NCBI RefSeq assembly: GCF_036226885.1
Contig: NZ_CP109027.1
Coordinates: 3,348,001-3,412,000 of the forward strand
Direction of reading: 5' to 3'
Length of the DNA stretch: 64,000 nt
Source of the DNA: Streptomyces sp. NBC_00663
GTDB taxonomy: Bacteria > Actinomycetota > Actinomycetes > Streptomycetales > Streptomycetaceae
The notes under the pieces were generated by a model. It was given only the letters and a program-made list of their open reading frames with translations, did no database searches and had not been told where the DNA came from. A program made the position numbers and the translations under genes. Below, piece by piece: positions 49,246-58,427 of the stretch (its first letter is position 1; each line of letters begins with the position of its first letter).

Positions 49246-50280
49246 ATGACCCCCCCAACTCCATCGGCGGCTGCCCCGCTCGAGGTGACCGAAGAGAGCA
49301 TCGAGAAGTCGATCACTTCTCCCTCTCCGAAGGCCAACGAAAGCCGGTCTCCCGGGCAGCTCGCCTGGCGCCGGTTCAAGCGCGACCGTACGGGCGTCAT
49401 ATCGGCGTGCATCGTGATCTTCTTCTTCACGATCGCGGTCGCCGCTCCGCTCATAGCCAAGCTGTACGGGAAGAACCCGTACGACCAGTACGGCCAGGAC
49501 GCGCCGATCGGCACCCTCTTCAACGAGTCCGGCTATCCCATCAAGCCCAACGGCGGCATCGACGCCGACTTCTGGTTCGGCCTGGAGCCGCAGATGGGCC
49601 GCGACGTCTTCACCTTCCTGCTCTACGGCATCCGGACCTCGCTGATGATCGCCACGATCACCACGCTGCTGGTCACGGTCATCGGCGTGGTCGTCGGTGT
49701 CTCCGCCGGTTACCTGGGCGGCAAGACGGACTACCTCGTCAGCCGGGTGATCGACATCGTGCTGTCGTTCCCCTCCACCCTGTTCTTCATCGCCTTCACG
49801 CCCGTCGTGTACGGCCTCTTCTGGGCCGCCGACGAGGAGATCCCCGCCTGGGGACGCGGCGTCTGCCTGGTCGTGCTGCTGACGGCCTTCGGCTGGGCCT
49901 CCATCGCGCGACTGCTGCGGGGCCAGGTACTGGCCCTGCGTGAGCGCGAGTTCGTCGAGGCCGCCAAGGTGACCGGAGCCTCCCCGGCCCGGATCATCTT
50001 CAAGGAGCTGCTGCCCAACCTGTGGACGCCGATCCTCATCCAGTCCACCCTCGCCCTCCCGGCGTTCGTGACCGCGGAGGCGGGCCTCGCCTTCCTCGGC
50101 GTCGGCATCCAGGACCCGACCCCGGACTGGGGCGTGATGATCCAGCGCGGTGCGCAGTTCTACACCGACGACATCACCTTCATGATCTTCCCGGGCGTCT
50201 CGATGATCATCTTCGTCCTGGCGTTCAACCTTCTCGGCGACTCGGTCCGCGACGCACTCGACCCGAAGTCCAAGCGCTGA
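49246..50280 (+). CDS. Oligopeptide ABC permease (OppC type), first gene of bldK-like operon
   Basis: 344 residues. A cytoplasmic N-terminus (about 1-45), the OppC N-terminal membrane helix, a large outside loop and five further helices with the EAA loop V-E-A-A-K-V-T-G-A. CAGGAG ribosome site. Placing a permease before the binding protein is the order of bldKABCDE. Confidence 0.9.
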   Translation: MTPPTPSAAAPLEVTEESIEKSITSPSPKANESRSPGQLAWRRFKRDRTGVISACIVIFFFTIAVAAPLIAKLYGKNPYDQYGQDAPIGTLFNESGYPIKPNGGIDADFWFGLEPQMGRDVFTFLLYGIRTSLMIATITTLLVTVIGVVVGVSAGYLGGKTDYLVSRVIDIVLSFPSTLFFIAFTPVVYGLFWAADEEIPAWGRGVCLVVLLTAFGWASIARLLRGQVLALREREFVEAAKVTGASPARIIFKELLPNLWTPILIQSTLALPAFVTAEAGLAFLGVGIQDPTPDWGVMIQRGAQFYTDDITFMIFPGVSMIIFVLAFNLLGDSVRDALDPKSKR

Positions 50281-50361
50281 GTTCCCCGGCCAGGACACAG
50301 TCGTCCACCGGCCGTCAGCGGCAGCACGTCTCTCTCATCCCTCACGTCTAGGCAGGTAGCC

Positions 50362-52119
50362 ATGTCCTTTTCCCGCAGAAACTTCCTGATCGCCACCGGT
50401 GTGGCGGCGGGTGCCAGCACCGTCCTGAGCGCTTGCAGCAGCGGCAACGCCGGGGGTTCGGGCAGCAAGACCCCGTCGGTCGAGAAGGGCAAGGCCGCCG
50501 AGATCGCCATCGGCACCGCCACCGACTCCAAGGGCCCCGCCCCGGAGATGCCGGGTGCCCGCAAGGGCGGCACGATCTACACGCTCGACCAGATCGACTA
50601 CGACCACCTGGACCCGGCGCAGATCTACTCCTCGTACACGGGCGCCGGTTCGGTCCTGTTCCTGCGTGGTCTGACCGGCTACCGCGTCGACTCCAAGGGC
50701 AACACCACCCTGGTCGGCGACCTCGCCACCGACGCCGGCACCGTCAAGGACGGCGGCAAGACCTGGTCCTTCACGCTGAAGGACGGCGTCAAGTGGGAGG
50801 ACGGCAAGGTCGTCACCATCGAGGACGTCCGCCACTCCTTCGAGCGCCTCTTCGCCGACTTCGTCACCGAGGGCCCCCGCTACCCGCAGAACTGGCTCGA
50901 GGGCGCCGACAAGTACAAGGGCCCCTACGACGGCAAGCACCTCTCCTCCATCGAGACGGACGGCAACACCGTCACCTTCCGTCTGAAGGAGGCGCACGCC
51001 GACTTCCCGTTCATGCTCGCCATGCGCGGCTACGCGATCGTGCCCAAGGCCAAGGACACGAAGAAGAAGTACGACCAGCGTCCGTTCTCCTGCGGCCCGT
51101 ACAAGATCCAGTCCCGCAGCATCGACAAGTCCCTGACCCTGGTGCGCAACGAGAACTGGGACGCCAGCCTCGACCCGTGCCGCAACGGTTACCCGGACAA
51201 GATCGTCATGCAGTTCGGCTTCCAGTCCCTGGCCTCCACGGACCGCTACATCGCCGACTCGGGCAACGACCAGTACGCGCTGTCCCTGCTGAACGAGGTC
51301 GCCCCCGAGCGGGTCACCAAGGTGCTCGGCGACGCCAAGCTGAAGCAGCGGGTGCTGACCCAGGTCGACACGACCTGCTACTACTTCCCGATCAACATGA
51401 CGCGCATCAAGGACGTCAAGGTCCGTCAGGCGATCAACTGGGCGTGGCCGGCGCAGCAGCTGAAGCAGCAGCGTGGTGGCTCGCAGGTCACCGCGACCGC
51501 GACCACGATCATCTCCCCGCTGACCCCGGGTCACGAGGACTTCGACCTGTACGGCAAGAAGACCAAGCCGACCGGTGACCCGGAGAAGGCCAAGGCGCTG
51601 CTGAAGGAAGCCGGCAAGGAGGGCCAGAAGCTGGTCATCGCCTTCCAGCAGTCCGACCGTGCCGTCAAGGAAGCCGTCACCATCAAGAACGCCCTCACCA
51701 AGGCGGGCTTCGACGTGGTGACCAAGCAGGTCGACAAGACCACCTTCTACTCCGAGATCGGTCAGCTGGACAACGGCTTCGACCTGTTCGCCGCGGGCTG
51801 GGGCCCGGACTGGCCGGCCGGTTACGCCGTCATCCAGCCCTGCTGGGACGGCAGCCAGATCGCCGACGGTGGCGTCAACTGGTCGCAGCTGAACAACACC
51901 AGCGTGAACAAGGCGATCGCCGCCGCCACCGCGATCACCGACGCGGACAAGGCCAACGCGGCCTGGGGCGCGATCGACAAGCAGATCATGGAACTCGCGG
52001 CCCTGGTCCCCGACTACAACCCGATCCGTAACTATTTCTACGGCTCGAAGGTCGGCGGCGTGGTCTACAACGCCGGTGACACCTGCGTCGCCATCGGCAA
52101 GGTCTTCGCGAAGGCCTGA
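50362..52119 (+). CDS. Oligopeptide-binding lipoprotein with twin-arginine signal
   Basis: 585 residues. The signal S-R-R-N-F-L-I-A-T-G fits a Tat signal and ends in a lipobox L-S-A-C (Cys26), so it should fold in the cytoplasm, cross via Tat and be lipid-anchored. The rest is a family-5 peptide-binding domain. A perfect 14-bp hairpin directly follows the stop, inside the operon. Position suggests the BldKB role, but orthology was not proved. Confidence 0.9.
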   Translation: MSFSRRNFLIATGVAAGASTVLSACSSGNAGGSGSKTPSVEKGKAAEIAIGTATDSKGPAPEMPGARKGGTIYTLDQIDYDHLDPAQIYSSYTGAGSVLFLRGLTGYRVDSKGNTTLVGDLATDAGTVKDGGKTWSFTLKDGVKWEDGKVVTIEDVRHSFERLFADFVTEGPRYPQNWLEGADKYKGPYDGKHLSSIETDGNTVTFRLKEAHADFPFMLAMRGYAIVPKAKDTKKKYDQRPFSCGPYKIQSRSIDKSLTLVRNENWDASLDPCRNGYPDKIVMQFGFQSLASTDRYIADSGNDQYALSLLNEVAPERVTKVLGDAKLKQRVLTQVDTTCYYFPINMTRIKDVKVRQAINWAWPAQQLKQQRGGSQVTATATTIISPLTPGHEDFDLYGKKTKPTGDPEKAKALLKEAGKEGQKLVIAFQQSDRAVKEAVTIKNALTKAGFDVVTKQVDKTTFYSEIGQLDNGFDLFAAGWGPDWPAGYAVIQPCWDGSQIADGGVNWSQLNNTSVNKAIAAATAITDADKANAAWGAIDKQIMELAALVPDYNPIRNYFYGSKVGGVVYNAGDTCVAIGKVFAKA

Positions 52120-52126
52120 CGCTTTC

Positions 52127-52159
52127 CCGGGGCGGCGGTCCGACCGACCGCCGCCCCGG
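52127..52159 (+). terminator. Intra-operon hairpin after the binding-protein gene
   Basis: A perfect 14-bp stem (52127-52140 with 52146-52159) and a 5-base loop lies 7 bases after the stop, before the permease gene. As in many ABC operons it may end part of the transcripts or protect the abundant binding-protein message. Confidence 0.85.
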
Positions 52160-52220
52160 CCCCGTCCAAGCCCGCTCCCCACACCCCGGCGACGGCGCCC
52201 CGTCCGGAAAGTCTCACCCC

Positions 52221-53201
52221 ATGTTCCGTTTCCTGGTCCGCCGAGTGCTCGGCGCACTCGTGATTCTGCTGATCATCAGCGCCGTCACCTTCTTCCTCTT
52301 CTACGCCATCCCGCGTGACCCGGCGCGGATGGCGTGCGGCAAGGTCTGCCCCGACGACCTGCTGGCACAGGTGCGGCAGAACCTCGGCATCGCCGACCCG
52401 ATGCCGGTGCAGTACTGGCACTGGCTCCAGGCCATCTTCGTGGGCCGGGACTACGTGGGTGTCGGGCACTGTGACGCACCCTGCTTCGGCTACTCGTTCA
52501 GCAACAACGTGAACGTGTTCGACACGATCATGGAGCGGCTGCCCACCACCATCTCGCTCGCCCTCGGCGGCGCCTTCTTCTTCCTGATCATCGGTGTCGG
52601 CACCGGCATGCTGGCCGCGCTCAAGCAGGGCAAGTTCCTCGACAAGGCGGCGAGCTCGTTCTCGCTCATCGGCTCGTCGATGCAGATCTACTTCGTCGGC
52701 TACATCGCGATGTTCTTCCTGGTATCCCAGCTCCACCTGCTGGACCAGCCCTCGTACACGCCGTTCACCGAGAACCCCGGCGCCTGGCTCTCGGGCCTGC
52801 TGCTGCCCTGGCTCGTGCTGTCCATCATCTTCACGGCCAACTACACCCGTATGACCCGCTCCCAGCTGGTGGAACAGCTCAGCGAGGACTACGTGCGCAC
52901 GGCGCGGGCCAAGGGTCTGTCCCGCAGTTCGGTCTTCTTCCGCTTCGCCTGGCGTGGTGCGATGGGCCCGATCGTGACGATCTTCGGTATCGACATGGGC
53001 ACCCTGGTCGGCGGCGCGATCATCACCGAGTCCACGTTCAGCATCCAGGGTCTGGGCGCGCTCGCGGTCCGCTCGGTCGACGACAGCGACCTGCCCATGC
53101 TGCTCGGCGTCACCATGATCGCGGCGGCCGGCATCGTCTTCGCCAACATCATCGTGGACGCCGTCTACGCCCTCATCGACCCGCGCATCCGGCTCGCCTG
53201 A
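52221..53201 (+). CDS. Oligopeptide ABC permease (OppB type)
   Basis: 326 residues with the R-F-L-V-R-R-V-L-G OppB start, six membrane helices and the EAA loop V-R-T-A-R-A-K-G-L. An insert of about 20 residues with C-D-A-P-C-F-G lies in the first periplasmic loop. Confidence 0.9.
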   Translation: MFRFLVRRVLGALVILLIISAVTFFLFYAIPRDPARMACGKVCPDDLLAQVRQNLGIADPMPVQYWHWLQAIFVGRDYVGVGHCDAPCFGYSFSNNVNVFDTIMERLPTTISLALGGAFFFLIIGVGTGMLAALKQGKFLDKAASSFSLIGSSMQIYFVGYIAMFFLVSQLHLLDQPSYTPFTENPGAWLSGLLLPWLVLSIIFTANYTRMTRSQLVEQLSEDYVRTARAKGLSRSSVFFRFAWRGAMGPIVTIFGIDMGTLVGGAIITESTFSIQGLGALAVRSVDDSDLPMLLGVTMIAAAGIVFANIIVDAVYALIDPRIRLA

Positions 53202-53250
53202 TCCGGTCCCCCTCCAGCTACCCCCCGGCATGACCCCCAGGAGCGTCCCC

Positions 53251-54285
53251 GTGACGAGCACCGATCAGCAGGCCTTCCTCTCCGTCAGGGACCTGAAAGT
53301 CCACTTCTCCACCGAGGACGGCGTCGTCAAGGCCGTCGACGGTCTCTCGTTCGACCTCGAAAAGGGCAAGACCCTCGGCATCGTGGGCGAGTCCGGCTCA
53401 GGCAAGTCCGTCACCAACCTGACGATCCTCGGCCTGCACGACCGGCACCGCACCGCGATCGACGGCGAGATCCTGCTCGACGGCAAGGAGCTGACCACGG
53501 CTCGCGAGTCCGAGCTGGAGAAGCTGCGCGGCAACAAGATGGCGATGATCTTCCAGGACGCCCTGGCCTCGCTGTCGCCGTACCACACCATCGGCAAGCA
53601 GATCGGTGAGACGTACCGCAAGCACACCGGCGCCTCCAAGGCGGCGGCCCGGGCGCGGGCGATCGAGATGCTGCGCCGGGTCGGGATCCCCCAGCCGGAC
53701 ATGCGGGTGGACGACTATCCGCACCAGTTCTCCGGCGGTATGCGCCAGCGCGCGATGATCGCCATGGCGCTGGTCTGCGACCCCGAGCTGCTGATCGCCG
53801 ACGAGCCGACCACCGCGCTCGACGTGACGGTGCAGGCCCAGATCATGGACCTGCTCAAGGACCTCCAGCAGGAGTTCGGCACCGCGATCATCTTCATCAC
53901 CCACGACCTCGGGGTCATCGCCGACATCGCGGACGACGTGCTGGTGATGTACGGCGGCCGGTGTGTGGAGCGGGGTACGAAGGAGGAGGTGCTGCGCACG
54001 CCGCAGCACCCGTACACGGTCGGCCTGCTGAGCTCCATGCCGAGCCTGGACGGCCCGGTCGACGTGCCGCTGTCGCCGATCCCCGGTTCGCCGCCCTCGC
54101 TGCTGAACCCCCCGTCCGGCTGCCGCTTCCACCCGCGCTGCTCCTTCGCCGAGAAGGTCCCGGGCGGGCGGTGCTCCACCGAGCGCCCGCTGCTCACGGT
54201 CGAGGACGGCCGGGGTTCCGCCTGCCACCTCACGCTGGACCAGCGCCAGGAATTCTTCGCCGACCTCGCCGCGACCCGGCACTGA
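53251..54285 (+). CDS. Oligopeptide ABC ATPase (OppD type)
   Basis: 344 residues with Walker A G-E-S-G-S-G-K-S, signature S-G-G-M-R-Q-R and a C-terminal Cys-rich [13 protein letters not shown] 53251 is chosen over ATG 53230 because AGGAG lies 8 bases before it. Confidence 0.9.
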   Translation: MTSTDQQAFLSVRDLKVHFSTEDGVVKAVDGLSFDLEKGKTLGIVGESGSGKSVTNLTILGLHDRHRTAIDGEILLDGKELTTARESELEKLRGNKMAMIFQDALASLSPYHTIGKQIGETYRKHTGASKAAARARAIEMLRRVGIPQPDMRVDDYPHQFSGGMRQRAMIAMALVCDPELLIADEPTTALDVTVQAQIMDLLKDLQQEFGTAIIFITHDLGVIADIADDVLVMYGGRCVERGTKEEVLRTPQHPYTVGLLSSMPSLDGPVDVPLSPIPGSPPSLLNPPSGCRFHPRCSFAEKVPGGRCSTERPLLTVEDGRGSACHLTLDQRQEFFADLAATRH

Positions 54286-54311
54286 CGTAACCGAGACGGG
54301 ACTTCACCATC

Positions 54312-55358
54312 ATGAGCAACACGAACCCCCTCCTGGACGTCACCGGCCTGACGAAGCACTTCCCGGTCAAGGGCGGCTTCCCGATCCGCCGTACGGTCGG
54401 CGCGGTCCAGGCCGTCGACGGCCTCGACTTCCAGGTGAACGAGGGCGAGGCCCTCGGCCTGGTGGGCGAGTCGGGCTGCGGCAAGTCCACGACGGGCCGC
54501 CTGATCACGCGCCTCCTGGAGCCCACCGGCGGCAAGATCTCCTACCGCGGGCAGGACATCACGCACGCGGGCCGCAAGGCGCTGGCGCCGATCCGCTCCG
54601 AGATCCAGATGATCTTCCAGGACCCGTACGCCTCGCTGAACCCGCGGCAGACGGTCGGCAAGATCATCGCGGGTCCGATGGAGATCAACGACCTCAACCC
54701 GGCGGGCGGGCGCGAGAAGCGCGTACGCGAACTCCTGGAGATCGTCGGCCTCAACCCCGAGCACTACAACCGCTTCCCGCACGAGTTCTCCGGCGGCCAG
54801 CGCCAGCGCATCGGCGTGGCCCGCGCGCTGGCCCTGGAGCCGAAGCTGATCGTGGCGGACGAGCCGGTCTCCGCGCTGGACGTCTCCATCCAGGCGCAGG
54901 TGGTCAACCTGCTCCAGAAGGTCCAGCAGGAGCTGGGCATCGCGTTCGTCTTCATCGCCCACGACCTCGCTGTCGTACGGCACTTCTCGCAGCGCGTGGC
55001 GGTCATGTACCTCGGCAAGATCGTCGAGATCGCCGACCGTGACGACCTGTACGGCAACCCGCGCCACCCGTACACGAAGGCGCTGCTGTCGGCGGTGCCG
55101 GAGGCCACGGTCGACGAGACCCCGGCCCGTGAGCGCATCCGCCTCCAGGGCGACGTCCCCTCCCCGCTGAACCCGCCGTCGGGCTGCCGCTTCCGCACCC
55201 GCTGCTGGAAGGCGACGGAGAAGTGCGCGACCGAGGCGCCCCCGCTGGTCCAGGTCGAGGGCAACAAGCCGGGCCACCTGACGGCGTGCCACTACCCGGA
55301 GACGGAGGGAACCATTCCGGCCCCGCGTCTCTCCAAGGACCCCCAGGCGGCGAGCTGA
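54312..55358 (+). CDS. Oligopeptide ABC ATPase (OppF type)
   Basis: 348 residues with Walker [10 protein letters not shown], signature S-G-G-Q-R-Q-R and the C-terminal C-R-F-R-T-R-C-W-K. Last gene of the five-gene operon, 26 bp after the OppD gene. A perfect hairpin follows. Confidence 0.92.
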   Translation: MSNTNPLLDVTGLTKHFPVKGGFPIRRTVGAVQAVDGLDFQVNEGEALGLVGESGCGKSTTGRLITRLLEPTGGKISYRGQDITHAGRKALAPIRSEIQMIFQDPYASLNPRQTVGKIIAGPMEINDLNPAGGREKRVRELLEIVGLNPEHYNRFPHEFSGGQRQRIGVARALALEPKLIVADEPVSALDVSIQAQVVNLLQKVQQELGIAFVFIAHDLAVVRHFSQRVAVMYLGKIVEIADRDDLYGNPRHPYTKALLSAVPEATVDETPARERIRLQGDVPSPLNPPSGCRFRTRCWKATEKCATEAPPLVQVEGNKPGHLTACHYPETEGTIPAPRLSKDPQAAS

Positions 55359-55447
55359 CACACCCCTTTCCGTCAGCCGTCTCCTACAGGGAACGGACTC
55401 TCAAGGCCCATTGACCCGAGCCCGAGACCGTCCGCTTCCAGGGGAAC

Positions 55448-55481
55448 CAAAGGCCCGCACCCACCCAGGCGCGGGCCTTTG
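55448..55481 (+). terminator. Hairpin terminator of the rightward oligopeptide operon
   Basis: A perfect 11-bp stem (55448-55458 with 55471-55481) with a 12-base loop; the right arm ends in TTTG. Confidence 0.9.
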
Positions 55482-55495
55482 TGCTGCGCACCGTG

Positions 55496-55726
55496 TCAGG
55501 CGGGTCCGTCGAGCCCGAAGACGGTCCCGAAGGGATCGACGAGCTGGCAGATGCGTCGGCCGTCGTCGATGTCGAGCGGGCCCCGGTGGTGAGTGCAGCC
55601 CCTGTCCAGCAGGGCGGTTCGGGTCGTGTCCACGCTCTCCACGGCCCAGTAGACGACCGGGCTGCCGCCGCGGGGGTTGCGGGTGTCGTCGGCGGGGTGG
55701 AAACCGAGCTCCACTCCCCCGAGCAT
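55496..55726 (-). pseudogene. Half VOC (glyoxalase-fold) domain, probably truncated
   Basis: 76 residues from ATG 55726 (GTG 55729 also possible). Only the second beta-alpha-beta-beta-beta module of a VOC domain is present: V-E-L-G-F-H-P then S-P-V-V-Y-W-A-V-E-S-V-D and a D-P-F-G-T-V-F-G ending. A normal single VOC domain is about 120 residues; the first module has no trace in the other frames because the DinB gene occupies the space. Its start overlaps the DinB stop (TGATG), so it may still be translated. Confidence 0.6.
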
Positions 55727-56229
55727 CACACCCCGGTCTTTCCGTCCACCAGTTCGCGGACGATGTCCAAGTGGCCGTTGTGGCGGGCCGTTTCCTCGAT
55801 GAGGTGGAGGAGGATCCAGCGGAGGTCGGGGTGGCGGCCGTCGCGGATGGGGCGCTTCGACGGGGTGTCGAGGTCGTTCGAGGTGACCAGCTCGCGGTAG
55901 CGGGCGGACTGTTCCTCGTAGTCGCGCAGGACGTCCGCGAGGGGCATGTCGACGGCGATCCGCATCTCGCGGTCGGGGTCCTCCTCGGTCCAGGGGCCGT
56001 TGTCCTCCTCGCCGAGGAAGACGACCTGGAACCACCAGTACTCCACCCAGCGGAGGTGGTTGACCAGCCCGGCCAGGGTCATGAGCGGTGAGCCCGGCAG
56101 CGGGGCCCTGACCGCGTTCTCCGCGGAGACGCCCTCGCACTTGGCGACGGCGGTGGCCCGGGTGTAGTCGAGGAAGGTGGTGAGCTGGGTGCGTTCGTCC
56201 CAGGCGGCGGGGGTGTCGGTTCGTGTCAT
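55726..56229 (-). CDS. DinB / DUF664-type protein (mycothiol-dependent transferase-like)
   Basis: 167 residues, all-helical DinB fold with metal-type histidines in L-V-N-H-L-R-W near 54-60 and H-L-I-E-E-T-A-R-H-N-G-H near 141-152. Actinobacterial members of this group use mycothiol as thiol, which would fit the mshB gene in this window; enzymatic function here is inferred. Stop overlaps the half VOC gene. Confidence 0.8.
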   Translation of the reverse strand: MTRTDTPAAWDERTQLTTFLDYTRATAVAKCEGVSAENAVRAPLPGSPLMTLAGLVNHLRWVEYWWFQVVFLGEEDNGPWTEEDPDREMRIAVDMPLADVLRDYEEQSARYRELVTSNDLDTPSKRPIRDGRHPDLRWILLHLIEETARHNGHLDIVRELVDGKTGV

Positions 56230-56271
56230 CGGGAGGGATGATGCCCGCCCGGCACCGCCCTGTCGAACCTT

Positions 56272-56661
56272 TTAGCGAGCGTCCGCGGCGACCAGCTCCA
56301 CCTCGAACCCGTCCTCGTTCTCCAGATACGCCGCGCGGTGCTCCGGCCCGCCCGCGAACGGGTGCCGGTCGGGGAAGAGCAGGGTCCAGCCGTGGGCGGG
56401 CGCCGCCGTCACCAGTTCGTCCAGCGTCGAGCGATCCCGTACGTGGAACGCGAGGTGGTTCAGGCCGGGGCGCAGCCGGTCGTGGTGGTCGCCCGTCAGC
56501 GCCGGGGACTGTTCCAGGACGACGTACGTCTCCCCCATGCGCCAGCTGCGGCCCGCCGGCCAGCTCTGGTACGGCGCGCAGCCCAGCCGCTCCAACAGCC
56601 AGCCCCAGGACGTCACCGCCCGCTCCAGGTCCGGTACCCACAGCTCTACGTGGTGCAGCAA
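56272..56661 (-). CDS. VOC-family (glyoxalase-like) protein
   Basis: 129 residues with both VOC modules: H-H-V-E-L-W-V-P-D-L near 3-12 and L-N-H-L-A-F-H-V-R near 70-78, ending E-N-E-D-G-F-E-V-E-L. TTG 56661 with GGAGG 9-10 bases upstream appears to be the start, since no ATG or GTG is suitable. Substrate unknown. Divergent from the methyltransferase. Confidence 0.8.
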   Translation of the reverse strand: MLHHVELWVPDLERAVTSWGWLLERLGCAPYQSWPAGRSWRMGETYVVLEQSPALTGDHHDRLRPGLNHLAFHVRDRSTLDELVTAAPAHGWTLLFPDRHPFAGGPEHRAAYLENEDGFEVELVAADAR

Positions 56662-56733
56662 CTCCCGCTCCCTCCAGGGTCGTGGAGGCCTGATCCTGTC
56701 ACGCCGTTCAGTAGGGTGTGGCACACTGCCGCG

Positions 56734-57471
56734 ATGGTCGATCGCTCGTTCGCGGATCCCTCGCTCGCCGCGCTGTACGACTCCCTCAACCCCTGGGGCC
56801 CGTGCGACGACTTCTACGCCGGCCTCGTGCGGGACGCCTCCACCGTCCTCGACGTCGGCTGCGGCACCGGACGGCTGCTCGCCCGGGCCCGGGCCACGGG
56901 GCATCGCGGACGGCTGGTGGGGATCGATCCGGCCGCCGCCATGCTGGTGCAGGCGCGGCGGCGGGCACCCGGGGTGGAGTGGGTGCTCGGCGATCTGCGG
57001 TCCCAGGTCTGGCACGGGGAGTTCGAACTCGTCGTGATGACCGGGCACGCCTTCCAGGCACTCGTCGCCGAGGAGGACGTACGGCAGACCCTGCGTGCCG
57101 TCCGGGACGCGCTGCGCGCCGGAGGGCGGTTCGTGTTCGAGACCCGCAACCCGGCGGCCCGGGCGTGGGAGGGCTGGGGCCCCGAGCACATCCGTGAGTG
57201 CGCCGACGCCGAGGGATCGGTCGCCTGGATGTGGCAGCAGGTCACCCGCCCCGTCCTCGGCGACCGGGTCACCTTCACCGAGACCTACGAGGGCGTGCGG
57301 TGGAACGGTCCCCGGGTCAGCACGACCACGCTCCGGTTCCTCGACCGGCACGGCATCGAGAGGTTCCTGGCCGAGGCGGGCCTGACGGTGGTGGAGCAGT
57401 ACGGGGACTGGGGGCGGGGGCCGATGACCGCCGCGAGCCCCGAGATCATCACCGTCGCCGGACGCCGCTGA
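56734..57471 (+). CDS. Class I SAM-dependent methyltransferase
   Basis: 245 residues. SAM motif V-L-D-V-G-C-G-T-G-R near 38-47, second acidic residue in G-I-D-P-A near 63 and the segment V-V-M-T-G-H-A-F near 99. Resembles small-molecule methyltransferases rather than rRNA enzymes. Divergent from the VOC gene with a 72-bp gap. Confidence 0.85.
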   Translation: MVDRSFADPSLAALYDSLNPWGPCDDFYAGLVRDASTVLDVGCGTGRLLARARATGHRGRLVGIDPAAAMLVQARRRAPGVEWVLGDLRSQVWHGEFELVVMTGHAFQALVAEEDVRQTLRAVRDALRAGGRFVFETRNPAARAWEGWGPEHIRECADAEGSVAWMWQQVTRPVLGDRVTFTETYEGVRWNGPRVSTTTLRFLDRHGIERFLAEAGLTVVEQYGDWGRGPMTAASPEIITVAGRR

Positions 57472-57578
57472 CACCCCGTTCCGGCTCACCCGCCCGGCGG
57501 CCGTGCGGGATCCGTGCGGGATCCGAACAGCGGCCCGGCACAGTGGTGGTCTCAGTGGTTCCGGATACGGGGGACGCC

Positions 57579-58367
57579 ATGGACATACAGCTGCTGGGAT
57601 GCGTGGAGGCACGCGTCCGCACCGGCGAAAGGGTGCCGCTCCCGCACGGCACGAAGCTTCTGCTGGCCGCCCTGGCCTGGACCCCGGGCACCTTCGTGGC
57701 CGACGAGGTACTGGCGGAGCGCGTGTGGTCCGAGCGGCTGCCCCAGCATCCGCGCGAGGCGCTCTACATCCAGGCCACGCGGCTGCGCAAGGCGCTGGGC
57801 GGCGCCGACCGGACGGGCGAGGCCTTCGAGCTGTCCCGCAGGCGCGGCGGATACGTCCTCGCGATCGACGAGCGGAGCGTGGACACCATGCGGTTCCGCG
57901 CCCTGGTACGGCAGGCCCGGCTCAGCGCCAGGGACGGGAGCACCGAGCGCGCGCTCGATCTGTTCACCCAGGCCCTGGAACTGTGGCGCGGCGAACCGCT
58001 CTCCGATGTGCGCACTCCCTGGGCGGAGACGGCGCGGGTGGCGCTGCGGCGCGAGCACCGGGAGGCGCTGGTCGGCAGCGCCGAACTCGGTCTGCGGTCC
58101 GGGCGGGTCGAGGAGTGCCTGCGGCGGTTGAGCCGGCTGGCGGACATGCACCCCTTCGACGAGAAGGTCACCGGTCTGCTCATGCTCGCCCTCCACCAGG
58201 CCGGCCGGCAGGCGGACGCGCTGGACTGCTTCCATCTGCTGCGCCTGCGGATGGCCGATCTGCTGGGCTGCGAGCCGGGTCCCGAACTGCGTGCCCTGCG
58301 GGGGCGGATCCTGGCCCGGGACCCGGATCTGCTCCCGGCCGCCGCCGGCACGGCGACACCTCACTGA
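57579..58367 (+). CDS. SARP-type transcriptional regulator
   Basis: 262 residues. An OmpR-like winged helix (about 1-95: L-L-L-A-A-L-A-W then Y-I-Q-A-T-R-L-R-K-A-L) is fused to a bacterial transcriptional activation (BTAD) domain of TPR-like helices (about 100-245). This is the compact DnrI/RedD-type layout that switches on secondary metabolite genes. ATG 57579, no close ribosome site. It is convergent with a large AfsR-type regulator. Confidence 0.88.
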   Translation: MDIQLLGCVEARVRTGERVPLPHGTKLLLAALAWTPGTFVADEVLAERVWSERLPQHPREALYIQATRLRKALGGADRTGEAFELSRRRGGYVLAIDERSVDTMRFRALVRQARLSARDGSTERALDLFTQALELWRGEPLSDVRTPWAETARVALRREHREALVGSAELGLRSGRVEECLRRLSRLADMHPFDEKVTGLLMLALHQAGRQADALDCFHLLRLRMADLLGCEPGPELRALRGRILARDPDLLPAAAGTATPH

Positions 58368-58387
58368 CATCCGGCTCGACCGGGACA

Positions 58388-58415
58388 GCCCGGGGGCGAC
58401 GCCACGCCCCCGGGC
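58388..58415. terminator. Bidirectional hairpin between two SARP-type regulator genes
   Basis: A perfect 11-bp stem (58388-58398 with 58405-58415) with a 6-base loop. Confidence 0.9.
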
Positions 58416-58427
58416 CCCGCGCCCGGC

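Noticed and set aside
50335..52257. 640-codon minus-strand frame opposite the Tat-signal binding protein
   Set aside because: Shadow frame without motifs; the plus strand has signal peptide, lipobox and family domain.
49246..55358. Naming the operon bldKABCDE
   Set aside because: Gene order matches, but orthology and the expected neighbour orientation could not be verified from sequence alone.
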